DNA of 64,000 nt. It comes from Streptomyces sp. AC550_RSS872 (GTDB lineage Bacteria > Actinomycetota > Actinomycetes > Streptomycetales > Streptomycetaceae). Below the pieces are notes generated by a model. The model had not been told where the DNA came from, did not search any database, and saw only the letters and a program-made list of their open reading frames with translations. Location of the stretch: NCBI RefSeq assembly GCF_019049285.1, contig NZ_JAGMUL010000038.1, positions 1-64,000 on the forward strand, in the 5' to 3' direction. This document shows positions 1 to 9,321 of this stretch, one piece after another. Position 1 is the first letter of the stretch. Each line of letters starts with the position of its first letter. Both the position numbers and the translations under genes were made by a program.

Positions 1-2
1 AC

Positions 3-398
3 AAACTCGACGCGGTCCCGGTCCGCCACAACGACCGCATCGCACTCCTCGGCGACGCCGGACACCCCGTCGGCGCGGGCCAGGGCGCGTCGATGGCCCT
101 GGAGGACGCACTCGTCCTGGCCCAGTCATTGGCCGCGGAGCCCTTGGTGGCGGCCGCCCTCTCGGCGTACGAAGCCGCCCGCTCGGCCCGTATCGCCAAG
201 ATGGTCAAGGCCGCCTCGGACAACCGCGACGCCAAGACGGCAGGCCCGCTCACCCGGCGGATACGCGACCTGGTGATGCCGCTGGCGGTCCGCCTCTTCT
301 ACGAGAAGGCCACAGCCTGGCTCTACACCCACGACTGCGGCGAACTGCTGACCATCCGGACGGATGGAGACCCCCGGGCCCGTGGCTCACGACTCTGA
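3..398 (+). CDS. FAD-dependent monooxygenase, C-terminal part
   Basis: Only the last 131 codons are present; the gene runs in from the left edge in the frame that opens at base 3. The fragment carries the second FAD-binding motif of the PHBH/UbiH-type aromatic hydroxylases: GDAGHP followed by GAGQGASMALEDA, which binds the ribityl and pyrophosphate part of FAD. The tail is the usual Arg-rich helical end. Members add oxygen to aromatic or polyketide substrates using NAD(P)H. The N-terminal Rossmann motif and the substrate pocket lie outside the window, so the substrate cannot be named. A family call is safe. Confidence 0.85.
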   Translation, partial: KLDAVPVRHNDRIALLGDAGHPVGAGQGASMALEDALVLAQSLAAEPLVAAALSAYEAARSARIAKMVKAASDNRDAKTAGPLTRRIRDLVMPLAVRLFYEKATAWLYTHDCGELLTIRTDGDPRARGSRL

Positions 399-517
399 CC
401 TTCACGGGGTTGATCGCGCTGCTTGCGCCACGTCCTCGGTGGCCCGAAGAGCGGCCAGCTACTTCCGAAGGATCGGCTCGCCGCTGTTGGGCCACAAGCG
501 GGACAGCCGGACAGCCC

Positions 518-841
518 TCAGCTGTTGGTCAGGTATCCCGGCTCACGCTCGTGTTCGCCCACCCACAAGTGCGGTGCCTGGTGGCGGATCGCTTCCACCA
601 GTGCCTCCCTGTAGGGGTAGTTGCCATTGAATCGGTACCGCAGCCGGGGCAGGCCGGGCCGGAAAGGCTCGTCGTCACGGACGAAGCTGCCCAAGACGGG
701 GTCCTGGGGGTCGATGGCGACGTTCGGGCAGAGCTCGATCGAATAGTCCTTGCCGAAGCCGTGATCTACCTCGCGGTGAGCGACCTCATGGCACGCAGAC
801 TCACCAGCGAAGACACCCTGAACTGGCGCAACATCGGCAGG
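518..841 (-). pseudogene. remnant open frame without a start codon
   Basis: The minus strand is open for 108 codons and has protein-like composition (runs such as SIELCPNVAIDPQDP and LPRLRYRFNGNYPY), but there is no ATG or GTG near its 5' end and a TGA lies immediately upstream. An HEVAH stretch near the N-terminal side resembles a zinc-peptidase HExxH, which may be chance. I do not recognise the family. The best reading is the 3' part of a decayed gene whose start was lost. Confidence 0.4.
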
Positions 842-935
842 TCATCTTCGGCTGATTCGCTGCGCTGTGTGTCTGCTGGTAGGGCGGGATCTAGCATCCT
901 GTTGAGAGCCGTGTCAGAACTGGGAAGGGGTCCTT

Positions 936-1403
936 GTGGCGCAGCTTGTCCGGCGGCAGCGCGTGAGCGCCTTCGTGGGGTACCACGCGTTTGGGCTGCA
1001 GGAGTCCGACGACGCGGACCTGCCCGTCCCGTTCCCCGACGACTTTCATCGCCACTCTTTCCTCGGCACCCACCCAGGACGTCTGGACATCACCAGTGGT
1101 GGGCACACCCATACCGCCACAGTGGACGTCGAGGTGTGGGACGGGGCGCCGCCCCCGCAGGATCCGGGTGACTGGGACGAGCAGGCCGAAGCCGATTTCG
1201 AGTCGACGAGCGGTCAGGTCGCGGTGTGGTCCATGCACACGGGCCGGATGGACGACGTCATCACGCTGGCTGACGCAGGTGGCTCCTGGCGCGTCCGCGT
1301 CAGCTGCGTCGGCCGGGCCGAAGCCGCGGCCCTTTCGGAGGGCGAAGGCACCGGTGCCGGGCTGGAGCGCTACCTCATGCAGTTCTGGCCGGCCGACGCG
1401 TAG
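936..1403 (+). CDS. hypothetical protein, possibly a nuclease-partner (ComJ-like) protein
   Basis: 155 residues starting at GTG, with a GAAGGGG ribosome site 6-12 bases upstream. No signal peptide or membrane segment. The sequence looks like a beta-rich single domain (LDITSGGHTHTATVDVEV, then GSWRVRVSCVGRAE). It ends 62 bases from the 3' end of the convergent NucA/NucB-type nuclease gene. In Bacillus the secreted or membrane nuclease NucA is paired with its inhibitor ComJ, also a small beta-rich protein. The order of short beta segments here is reminiscent of ComJ, but I see no diagnostic motif, so this is context-based inference. Confidence 0.65.
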   Translation: MAQLVRRQRVSAFVGYHAFGLQESDDADLPVPFPDDFHRHSFLGTHPGRLDITSGGHTHTATVDVEVWDGAPPPQDPGDWDEQAEADFESTSGQVAVWSMHTGRMDDVITLADAGGSWRVRVSCVGRAEAAALSEGEGTGAGLERYLMQFWPADA

Positions 1404-1465
1404 AACGCGGAACCGGGAGGGCGGGAGCGGTCCTTGCAGCCGCCCCCGCCGGGATGTCCATCCGG

Positions 1466-2881
1466 TCAAGTGACGATCTTGACGATGAAGCCGTCGTTCA
1501 TTCCGTCGATGATGCGGTTCTTGGCGTAGTAGCTCTTCAGGATCAGACCGCCGGCCTGGTTGTCATCCTTCGGAATCGGCTTCACGGAGAAGTTGAACTT
1601 CTTGGCCTCCGGGTCGTACTCCACCTCCGCGGCACCTTCGTAGGTGCTGGCGAACGGGTACTCATCGCATTCCTTCCCACCGCTGGTGTAGTTCGCTCCC
1701 CAGTAGCGCCTGCACTGCTTGACCGCCGCCGCCCTGTTCTTCTCGTTGCGGGAGCTGCTCACCGTCCGGTGCAGCGGTTCCTTGACCGTCTGGCCAGGCA
1801 CCTTCTTCGCGGACATGTACGGCTTAGTGTCCTGTGGGACGAGGAAGGCCTGTCGGATGTGCTGCGCCTCAGCCCGTTCCTCCGCGCCCTGTTTGGCGCT
1901 CAGGGTGAGCGGCGTTATGTAGCTGAACGTCGCAGCGCCCCTCCTGTCCGGGTTCCCGCCTCCGGTGGAGTTGGCCAGGTACGAGGCCGCATCCCAGCGC
2001 GGGGCGAGCATGAACAGGTTGCCTCCATTGCCGTTGAGAGTCCAGGGCGCCGGGGCGGTGTACCTCACTGACGGCTCGTAGACCGCGAAGATGAGGTCAG
2101 CCGATCCCGTGCCCTGACCCGGCTTGGCAAGAACCGTCTGACTGAAGGTGCCCTGCGCCCTCAACTGAGCGAACGTTCTCGCCGCTGCCGGCAGGCTGCC
2201 ACCACGGTTGTAGCGCACGCCGGAAGGCCAGCTCTGCGGAATGTTCCCTTTCGTAGTGACCGACAGGCCGTCGGCGGCGTTGCTGCCGGCCTTGAGGAAG
2301 TCGCTGAAGTGGTACGCATAGTTGATCGTGCGGCTGTTGCGCGCGACGGTGCCGATCACGCGAACGTTGAACATGCTCTCGCCCACGGGGCGGTTGTTCC
2401 GAAACCAGGTCTGGACGAACGATGCCCCGTTGCACACCGCGAACCGTGACTTGACGAAGAACTTCTTGTCGGTGCCCAGACCCTTCGCGCACTCATCCAA
2501 GCTCATCGTCCTCGCCGGCTCCGGAGCAGTTGCCCGGGGCCCCGCAGCCGCAGATGACCGCTCCGGCTCCGACGCCGAAGGCGAGCCGGACGCCCGTCTC
2601 GACAACGAAGCGTAGGAAGCGGCAGGGCCGACCGTCTCCTGCGCGAGCTGCACCCGCGGCTCCGCAGCCGCAGCCAACTGTCGCAACCGCGCCGTGCCGT
2701 CCCCGTTCTGCAACTCCTCGAGCGACGGCTTCGCCGCCCCGAGAGGCAGCACATACGTCTCCACCCGTAGCTCTCCGGCATCGGCCGAACTCGCCACCGA
2801 TGGTGCCGCCGTCAGCAGGGCTGCCGGCACCATCACCGCCACAGCCTGTGCGGCGCGGCGTCTGAACCATGCCCCATCCAT
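1466..2881 (-). CDS. secreted NucA/NucB-type deoxyribonuclease
   Basis: 471 residues. Residues 1-31 form a signal peptide: MDGAWFRRR, a hydrophobic Ala/Val core, then an ASS cleavage region. A long Ala/Arg/Ser-rich linker to about residue 130 leads into a folded region. The diagnostic part is near the C-terminus: KECDEYPFAST at about 403-413, the NucA/NucB signature in which Asp and Glu act in catalysis. A preceding KQCRRYWG stretch and a closing DGFIVKIVT strand fit the fold. Family members cut extracellular DNA. The region between residues 130 and 350 is extra relative to Bacillus NucB and I cannot assign it. The protein is exported and probably acts outside the cell. Confidence 0.85.
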   Translation of the reverse strand: MDGAWFRRRAAQAVAVMVPAALLTAAPSVASSADAGELRVETYVLPLGAAKPSLEELQNGDGTARLRQLAAAAEPRVQLAQETVGPAASYASLSRRASGSPSASEPERSSAAAGPRATAPEPARTMSLDECAKGLGTDKKFFVKSRFAVCNGASFVQTWFRNNRPVGESMFNVRVIGTVARNSRTINYAYHFSDFLKAGSNAADGLSVTTKGNIPQSWPSGVRYNRGGSLPAAARTFAQLRAQGTFSQTVLAKPGQGTGSADLIFAVYEPSVRYTAPAPWTLNGNGGNLFMLAPRWDAASYLANSTGGGNPDRRGAATFSYITPLTLSAKQGAEERAEAQHIRQAFLVPQDTKPYMSAKKVPGQTVKEPLHRTVSSSRNEKNRAAAVKQCRRYWGANYTSGGKECDEYPFASTYEGAAEVEYDPEAKKFNFSVKPIPKDDNQAGGLILKSYYAKNRIIDGMNDGFIVKIVT

Positions 2882-2965
2882 ACGATCGAACCCCCGATCT
2901 CATGCAGTGTCAGACCTGATGTCGGACACCGGGTCGGGGAAACTCCTATCGAACGCCATGTTCGA

Positions 2966-3378
2966 TTAGCCAGAGACCCGCCTGTCATGGCGTGATCGCA
3001 TCCGCACTTTGACCGAGATCAACTCTGCGGTCGACACACCCCAGCCGCAGGCCTGTGGCGGGCCCGGGCAGACGGTGGAGTCCACCGAGACGGTCCAGCC
3101 CACCTCGTCCCCGGCATCCGCCACGGCAAGGACAGCCGCGAGGATTCGTTCCCATGTGCCGTCCATGGCCCACCTGATCAGGCGTTTGTGCGCGCTCTGA
3201 AAGGGCCCAAGGTCCTCTGGCAGATCGCGCGCCAGGGCGAGCAGGTGCGGTACTTCCAAGCGATGGCATCCAGGGTTCGGCGATGGTCGGCCCACCGTCG
3301 TCCTCGGACCGGATCGGGCGGCATCAGCGGCTCGATCCGGTCCCACATCGCATCAGTGATCACTAGCCGGACAGACAC
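2966..3378 (-). pseudogene. IS5-type transposase remnant
   Basis: The N-terminal part begins MSVRLVITDAMWDRIEPLMP and runs to the WKYRTCSPWR motif typical of IS5-group transposases that carry the N-terminal winged domain. The frame then changes, and a second frame continues with RLIRWAMDGTWERIL and WTVSVDSTVC, which holds the first catalytic Asp region. All sequence beyond that point is missing and replaced by unrelated residues. No second Asp, no Glu and no clear terminal repeats are visible, so this is a dead fragment of an insertion sequence. Confidence 0.8.
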
Positions 3379-3487
3379 GTCCGATCAACTGGTCCACCTA
3401 TCAAGGAGACACGCTCTAGGCGCGGGCCCCTCCCCCCGCCCGGGCCCGGCCGCCGGAGTTCAGCCGAGGCTGAGACGCCCCGAAGCG

Positions 3488-4414
3488 TCACGAGGTGGAA
3501 GCGCCTGGCCTTGGCGATCGCCCGTTCTTGGCTTGCTGCTGCGAGTCGCGGTGGAGGGCACGGATGGCGTCGGCCAGGTCGGGGAGGTCAGACAGATCGA
3601 TGTTGCGCCGATTGGCCGCGTACCTGACCAGACCGAGGAGCCGGTGCAGGATGTCGGCTTCCTGTTGCTGCCGGTGCCAGTCCGGGCCGTCCAGGTCGCC
3701 GTCGTCGGTAGGCTGCGGCGGGGTGCTGCGGAACCGCTCATCCTCGGCCACACACTCCCGTAGGGCCGTTGGCCACACAAGCGGGACCGGCTCGGGGCTG
3801 CCCTCGGTTTCGGAGCCGCGGACCGCCAGAATGACCCGTGCCTCCTGCGACCGGTCGACGCGCTCCTGGAGGTCACCGACGGCGGCCAGCTGGGCTGCAA
3901 TGCGGCGGATCCGCTGCACGTGCTGGCGGGCCCACTCTCGTTCGGCGCGCCGACTACGGCGCTCGCGGGCCTGTTCAACCCGCTCGCTCTGGGTGCGCGG
4001 CACCGTGCCGTCTGGTCGGGTGTAGGCCCGGCTGAGCTGAAGGTGTCGCCGCTCTGCCGCCTGGCGCCCGCTGAGCTCCTGCCACTGGGCGATGCGCGCC
4101 CAAGTGATCTTTTTGGTGCGGGCGAGAGAGGTGAGTTTGAGTTCGTCGTGGTCGAGCTTCTCGCGCAGCATCCGGATGACCAGCAGCGCAGCGAGCACGT
4201 CGGCGTCGGTGGCGTCGGGCAGGAGGGTGCCCTCGGCTCGCTGGCAGATGCGGTCGTAGTTCCGTGCGATGTCCATCAGCCGCCCCGGCGAGCCGCCGCT
4301 GTGTGAGGGGAGCCGGCGGCCGCCCGAGGGAGTCTGGGTCAGCCGTGCCCACGCCTGGTCCCGGTTGTGCTGAGCGTCCGGATGCTGCTCTCCAGGGCTG
4401 GATGTCGTCCTCAT
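3488..4414 (-). CDS. HSP18 transcriptional-regulator-like protein
   Basis: 308 residues. The core from about residue 75 to 135 (MLREKLDHDELKL, then ITWARIAQWQELSGRQAAERRHLQL) matches the actinobacterial family annotated as HSP18 transcriptional regulator, in which a helix-turn-helix-like WAxIA...SRQAAERRxLxL block recurs. The middle is a highly charged Arg/Glu helix, and the C-terminus holds another helical segment. Its start codon overlaps the stop of the upstream small membrane-protein gene (ATGA on the minus strand), so the two are translationally coupled. The regulatory target is not visible, because no small heat-shock gene lies in the window. Confidence 0.65.
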   Translation of the reverse strand: MRTTSSPGEQHPDAQHNRDQAWARLTQTPSGGRRLPSHSGGSPGRLMDIARNYDRICQRAEGTLLPDATDADVLAALLVIRMLREKLDHDELKLTSLARTKKITWARIAQWQELSGRQAAERRHLQLSRAYTRPDGTVPRTQSERVEQARERRSRRAEREWARQHVQRIRRIAAQLAAVGDLQERVDRSQEARVILAVRGSETEGSPEPVPLVWPTALRECVAEDERFRSTPPQPTDDGDLDGPDWHRQQQEADILHRLLGLVRYAANRRNIDLSDLPDLADAIRALHRDSQQQAKNGRSPRPGASTS

Positions 4415-4659
4415 GACGACTCCTCGCGTCGTCTCGAGGACGACGTTTCCGTCGCCTGCGATGGTGCGGGATCTCGCTCTACCCTCGCCCGGGCGGCTAA
4501 GACGGCGGGCTGCCGGGGCCGTACGACTTGCTCCTGCCCCTGACGGCGGCGCCTGCGGCGCCAGGCGGTACGGACAGCGCCAGCGGTGGCCGCTGTGAGT
4601 GCGAACATCACGGCAGCGAAGTACTGAGCGCTGACGTCATGGATGAAGGATGTCGGCAT
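4411..4659 (-). CDS. small membrane protein
   Basis: 82 residues beginning MPTSFIHDVSAQYFAAVMFA. One transmembrane helix (about residues 8-30, ending AATAGAVRTAW) is followed by a strongly basic RRRRRRQG stop-transfer segment and a polar tail. The stop codon overlaps the ATG of the downstream regulator-like gene, giving a two-gene operon. A start 21 bases further upstream (MTCADPT) is also possible. The longer open frame up to 5064 has no coding character. Similar one-helix proteins recur in streptomycetes, but I do not know a function. Confidence 0.6.
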   Translation of the reverse strand: MPTSFIHDVSAQYFAAVMFALTAATAGAVRTAWRRRRRRQGQEQVVRPRQPAVLAARARVERDPAPSQATETSSSRRREESS

Positions 4660-5296
4660 GGTTGGATCGGCGCACGTCATCCGTGTGCGCCTCGCTCCTC
4701 GTATGAGTAGGCGGTGCAGAGATCTGTCTCTTGGCATGCGCGAAGCCAGCACGACGGCGACGCCCAGGCACTGGGTGAAACGGCTCGGGACGGCCCCCAT
4801 GAGCGGCTCGTTCCCGGGCGGAAGTCTGCCGGGCGCAGCCCGGCTGCATATGCACTCTCGCCACTCCGGCACTAAGCGCCACCTTGCGCCACCCGACCTT
4901 AGAGTGCATATACGACAAAAGGACGTGGGAATCTCAAAGGGAATGTCGTCCTCCGGCTGCTTTCGGGTCACCGCACACACGCACATCCCGCCCAACTCCC
5001 CTCCTTCTCCGCCCGGTTGCACCAAGTTGGAGCGACCGCCCCAGACCGCCGACTCCGGGCACACAGTGAGCCGGCCGAAGTCGCCGTCGTATCCGACGGC
5101 CGCGAAGGCCAGTCAGGACTTTTGAGATCTCGACCACCGTCTTTGACGATGGCGTCCGGCTTGGCCTTGCCCTCGCGTACTGACACTCGCTGCACGGGGG
5201 CGTTGTCAGTGGCGGCGGGCAGGATGGCGGGCATGACAACACCAGCTGCAGTGATCGTGGACGCCGCCGCCTACGCGCAGGGGGAACTGCGTACGC
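4660..5296. other. intergenic region, 637 bp
   Basis: I see no convincing gene here. Two copies of an 11-base word lie in inverted orientation (separate repeat entry) 190-250 bases upstream of the minus-strand operon at 4411-4659. The longest open frames have unbalanced Arg/Ser/Pro composition and no ribosome site. Confidence 0.6.
4845..4912. repeat. inverted pair of ATATGCACTCT sites
   Basis: ATATGCACTCT at 4848-4858 is perfectly complementary to AGAGTGCATAT at 4901-4911, with 42 bases between. Both lie upstream of the minus-strand operon that encodes the HSP18-regulator-like protein. The GCACTC core recalls half of the CIRCE heat-shock operator, but the spacing is not the 9 bases of CIRCE. 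A pair of operator half sites or a regulatory hairpin are both possible. Confidence 0.45.
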
Positions 5297-8200
5297 TCAA
5301 GACCGACACGGCTGCCGGTAGGAGACTTCGGGGAGAAACCTGTTCCAAGCGGCTGGGGACAGCGGAGCTCCGGCGCGTGCGCACACCGTGTCGACGGCTC
5401 GGTCCGGATCGATGTCGTACTTCTGCCAGGGCACGTGCTCGCCCGCGGCATGCAGTGTGCCGCCGTCCGGGCTGAAGGCCAGGGACAGGATGCCGTCGCC
5501 CGGAGTGCGCAGGGCAGGGCCGAGGGGTTGCTGGGAGGGCACGTCCCACAGTTGAAGGGTGCCCTGATTCCCGGCGACGGCGAGGGTGGTGCCGTCCGGG
5601 GAGAAGGCCATCGCGGTCGCCTGCTCGGGTTCGCCGAGGGTGGCGCGGGAGAGGGTGCCGGGCAGTGTGCCCAGCGGCGTACGCAGGGTGCCGTCCCACA
5701 GGGACACGTTTCCCGAGTACTTCGCCGTGGCGATCCGGCGTAAGTCCGGGCTGAACGCGAATAGGCAGTCCCCGCACTCCCCGTGTTCGTCGGGCAGGGT
5801 CTTGCCATCGGACACTCTGATCAGCGCACCGGTGTCGGTCAGGAGCTTTGTGCCGTCGGCGCTGAGCGCACCGATTCTCTGGGGCTGCTCATTGCCGTTG
5901 CCACGGTTCGGCTCGGGCAGGGTGCGCAGCCGCTTTCCGGTGCCGGTGTCCCAGAGCTTGACTCCGCTGTTGCCATCGGTGGTCATCGCCTTCCGGCCGT
6001 CCGGGCTGAGGGCCACTGCCATCAAAGGGAAGTCCGCTTTCCCGGGGTTGAGCACCGTGACCTGCCGGTTTCTCCTCGTATCCCAGACGCGGATCCGGTC
6101 TACGCCCCATGTGAGCGACTTGCCCAGGCCATGGGCCAAGCGGTCCCCGTCGGCGCTCAGCGACATCATCAGGAACGGAACGTCATCCTCGGCCAGAGCG
6201 GACCGCTCCTGCCCAGGAACGTCCGCCATGAACTTGCCGCTGCGCCCGTCGAGCAGGGTGAAGCGGTCGGCCCGGGCGCCCACGCGGGCCACAGCCAGTG
6301 TGCTGCCGTCCGCGCTGAACGTGGCGTTGTTGACGGCATGCGCACGCCAGGACGGAGTGACGGACCGGCCCAAATCGAGCGTGTGCACCACGGGTCGGAC
6401 ACCGCTCCCGCGTCCCACGTAGCGGATCGCACGGGACCTCATGTCGATTCCGACGTCGCCGGGACCCTCGTACTCGTCCGCCAGCACGTGACGAAAGACT
6501 GGGGCCTGCGGCCGGTCAAGGCGCCAGAGCAGCATCTCATTCCTGCCCGCGCCCACCACGAACTCCCCGTCGTCACTGAAGACATACTGCTCCGGGGACG
6601 CCTGGCGGAGCCTGGGCAGCTCCTTCCCGGAGGAGAGCCGCCAGCGCCGCAATCCCTGCCCGTCCGTCGCCGCCAGGGTGTGTCCGTCGGGGGAGAACTG
6701 CAGGCTCGACAGGGTCGAGCAGGGCACTTTCGTGGTCCACTCTGCAGCCGATCGGCGGTCCTGGCGCATGTCCCACAGCTCGAAGTGACCGTCCCGGCCA
6801 CAGTAAGCAAGCAGGCGCCCATCGGCGCTGACGTCCTCCCCTTCTGTCGGGATGATGCCCGGGCCCGTGCGTGTGAGCAGCCGCCCGGTGCGCGTGTCCC
6901 ACACCTCCATGCCGCGGTCGTCGAAGCCGAAGAGCATCGCCCCTCCGCTGCTGCTGAATTTCCTCATGGAGGCGAACATGATTTCGACATGGGAAGGGCC
7001 GAAGGCGGGGCCGCGGTACCGTCCGGCGCGGATGTCCCACAGCCGCACCTGCATTCCGTGGCCCGTGGGGATGGCGAGCGCCGTGCCGTCAGGGCTGTGT
7101 GGGAGAGTGCCGTGTTCCTCCGCGTGGCGCGGCAACGCACGGTAGGTGCCGGTCACACGGCCCGTCTCCGCGTCCTGCACCGTGATGCGCCTCTTCTGGA
7201 TGCGGGTGAAGGCGCGGCCGTCGCTGCTCAGGAACTGCTGCTCGTAGGAGTCGGATGCCGGCGCCTCGAACCTCGCCCGCTCCCGCTGCTCCAAGGCGCC
7301 CAGCAGCGCCGACCGGGTCTCCGGAATGCGGCTCAGTTCCCATGCGGCGACGCTGAGTTGGAGTGCCAGCCGGGGGTCGGAGGAGCGCAGCGCATTCGCC
7401 GCGGTGGCGGCCTTGCGGGCGGCGGCCAGAACCCGCTGCCGGTCGCTCTGCTGAGCCTGCTGCCAGGCGACGACGCCCGCCAGGAGGGTGAGCACCACCA
7501 CAACGGACAACGAGCCGACCAGTGTGCGCAGCCGGCGGGCGGCCCGGGTCGCTGCCTGCCGCTCCTGATCGCGTGCTGCGGCACTTGCGGTGAGGAAGTC
7601 CGTCTCCAGCGCGGTGAGGGCGGCACTGTGTCCGGGCCGGGCGAAGGCCTCCTCGGCGGTGGCCAGCCGGGTGCCGCGGTACAGGGCCCCCGGGTCGCGT
7701 CCCAGGTCGTCCCAGGCGCGGGCCGCCTCGGTCAGGCGGCGGTGGGCCCGGAGCCGCTCACGGTCCTCCTCGATCCAGCCACGCAGCCGGGGCCAGGCGG
7801 AGATCAGGGCCTCGTGGGCGAGATCGACGGTGTCCTCGTCGAGGGTGAGCAGCCGGGCGCGGGCCAGCCGGTCCACGACGAGGGCGATGTCGTCCTGGGA
7901 GGCGGTGCCGAGCATGAGTTCGCTCCGGTCGACCGGGCGACGGGTGTCCTGGGAGCCCTCGCCGGGAGCGATCAGCCGCAGCAGGATCAGCCGGGCCAGC
8001 TCCGCCTGGTCGGGGGCCAGCCGGGTGTAGATCTCCTCGGCAGTCTGCGCGATCGCGCCGTGCACGCCGCCCGCCGCCTCGTATGCCTCCATGGTGAGCG
8101 CCCGGCCGCGGCGCCGCCGCCAGGTCTCCCGCAGGGCGTGCGAGAGCAGCGGCAGGCCGCCCGGCTCGCCGCCCGCCTCCGCCACGAGGCGGGTGGTCAG

Positions 8201-9076
8201 CTCCCGTTCGACGATCAGTCCGGCCGACTGCGCGGGCCTGACGACGGTCTCGCGGAGCTCGGCCGGGCTCATCGGCCCGACCATCAGGTTGGCCTCCCGC
8301 AGCGCGTCGGCGAGCTCGCGGTGCTCGGCGCAGCGTCCGTAGAAGTCGGCGCGTACGCCGAGGACGACACGCAGCTGGTTCGCGGGCTCGGCGGCGGTCA
8401 GCAGGCGGGCAAGGAAGTCGGCCCGCTCGCCGGTGTCGCGGCACAGCGTGAAGACCTCCTCGAACTGGTCCACCACCAGCCAGGTGTCCCCCTCCCCCGG
8501 GGCCGGTACGCACACGGAGGCGTGGGTGCGCAGCGGATGCTCGCCCGGGGTGAGGATCCGCACCGCCGCCGGGCGGTGCGGTCCGTCGAGACCGCGCAGA
8601 CGGGGAATCAGCCCGGCCCGAAGCAGCGATGACTTGCCGCTGCCGGACGGCCCGAAGATCGCGAACACGCGGTGCTCCATCACCGCGCGGACCAGCCCGT
8701 CGGTCATCTCGTCCCGGCCGAAGAAGAGCTCCGCATCGCCCACGTCGAACCGGGCCAGGCCACGGTAGGGGGAAGGGCCGGTCTCGTCCGCGACGAGGTC
8801 GCTCAGCCGGGCCTGCTCCGTGACCGCCTCGCGCCAGCGCTGTTCCCACGACTCTTCCTCGCCGCCGCACGCCCGCACGTAGGCCAGGGCCACTGGCAGG
8901 GAGGGCAGTTGCTCTCCGTTGGCCGCTCTCGACAGGGTGGAGACCGAGACCTCCACCTGTCGGGCCATCTGCCGGTAGGTGATGCCGCCCGCTTCCTGAC
9001 GGAGTTTGCGTAACTCGAACGCAAACCGCTGGACCGGTCCCAGCCCCGGGTCGAGGTCCGCTTCCGGACGCCCCAT
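5297..9076 (-). CDS. HTH-nSTAND-WD40 repeat protein
   Basis: 1259 residues in clear domains. Residues 15-75 form an XRE-type helix-turn-helix (YRQMARQVEVSVSTLSRAANG). Residues 105-500 are a STAND NTPase: Walker A GPSGSGKSS at about 142-150 and Walker B LVVDQFEE at about 200-207. A hydrophobic helix near 515-540 (VVVVLTLLAGVVAW) may anchor it to the membrane. From about 600 to the end run degenerate WD40 blades with repeated FSPDG or LSADG and LWD motifs. Such proteins are large actinobacterial signal-sensing switches: the propeller is the sensor and ATP-driven oligomerisation the switch. No separate effector domain is visible; the HTH or the membrane helix may serve as output. The ATG is followed by typical coding sequence. 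Confidence 0.9.
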   Translation of the reverse strand: MGRPEADLDPGLGPVQRFAFELRKLRQEAGGITYRQMARQVEVSVSTLSRAANGEQLPSLPVALAYVRACGGEEESWEQRWREAVTEQARLSDLVADETGPSPYRGLARFDVGDAELFFGRDEMTDGLVRAVMEHRVFAIFGPSGSGKSSLLRAGLIPRLRGLDGPHRPAAVRILTPGEHPLRTHASVCVPAPGEGDTWLVVDQFEEVFTLCRDTGERADFLARLLTAAEPANQLRVVLGVRADFYGRCAEHRELADALREANLMVGPMSPAELRETVVRPAQSAGLIVERELTTRLVAEAGGEPGGLPLLSHALRETWRRRRGRALTMEAYEAAGGVHGAIAQTAEEIYTRLAPDQAELARLILLRLIAPGEGSQDTRRPVDRSELMLGTASQDDIALVVDRLARARLLTLDEDTVDLAHEALISAWPRLRGWIEEDRERLRAHRRLTEAARAWDDLGRDPGALYRGTRLATAEEAFARPGHSAALTALETDFLTASAAARDQERQAATRAARRLRTLVGSLSVVVVLTLLAGVVAWQQAQQSDRQRVLAAARKAATAANALRSSDPRLALQLSVAAWELSRIPETRSALLGALEQRERARFEAPASDSYEQQFLSSDGRAFTRIQKRRITVQDAETGRVTGTYRALPRHAEEHGTLPHSPDGTALAIPTGHGMQVRLWDIRAGRYRGPAFGPSHVEIMFASMRKFSSSGGAMLFGFDDRGMEVWDTRTGRLLTRTGPGIIPTEGEDVSADGRLLAYCGRDGHFELWDMRQDRRSAAEWTTKVPCSTLSSLQFSPDGHTLAATDGQGLRRWRLSSGKELPRLRQASPEQYVFSDDGEFVVGAGRNEMLLWRLDRPQAPVFRHVLADEYEGPGDVGIDMRSRAIRYVGRGSGVRPVVHTLDLGRSVTPSWRAHAVNNATFSADGSTLAVARVGARADRFTLLDGRSGKFMADVPGQERSALAEDDVPFLMMSLSADGDRLAHGLGKSLTWGVDRIRVWDTRRNRQVTVLNPGKADFPLMAVALSPDGRKAMTTDGNSGVKLWDTGTGKRLRTLPEPNRGNGNEQPQRIGALSADGTKLLTDTGALIRVSDGKTLPDEHGECGDCLFAFSPDLRRIATAKYSGNVSLWDGTLRTPLGTLPGTLSRATLGEPEQATAMAFSPDGTTLAVAGNQGTLQLWDVPSQQPLGPALRTPGDGILSLAFSPDGGTLHAAGEHVPWQKYDIDPDRAVDTVCARAGAPLSPAAWNRFLPEVSYRQPCRS

Positions 9077-9321
9077 GTCGCTTCCTTCCCCCGTGCCGTC
9101 CGCGTGAGCTGCAGCGGCGTCTCATCCCAACACGCGCCCCACCGCCGCGGAAGACACCATCTCGCCAACCCGAGCCTGTGACCTGCTTTGTTTCATGCCC
9201 GGGACACGGCTGTGCAACAACCCGAGACCCGGTGAACTCGTTCCAGGACGCCCCCCCAGTGGCCGCCTTGGCCGCGGGTCCGGCATCCATGAACAGCCCA
9301 TCGACGAGAAAGAGGTCTTCC

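Noticed and set aside
4848..4911. CIRCE heat-shock operator
   Set aside because: The half-site core is similar, but the spacing is 42 bases instead of 9 and the outer bases differ.
5783..8632. 949-codon open frame on the plus strand
   Set aside because: It is antisense to the HTH-nSTAND-WD40 gene; composition follows from GC-rich codons on the other strand, and no ribosome site is present.
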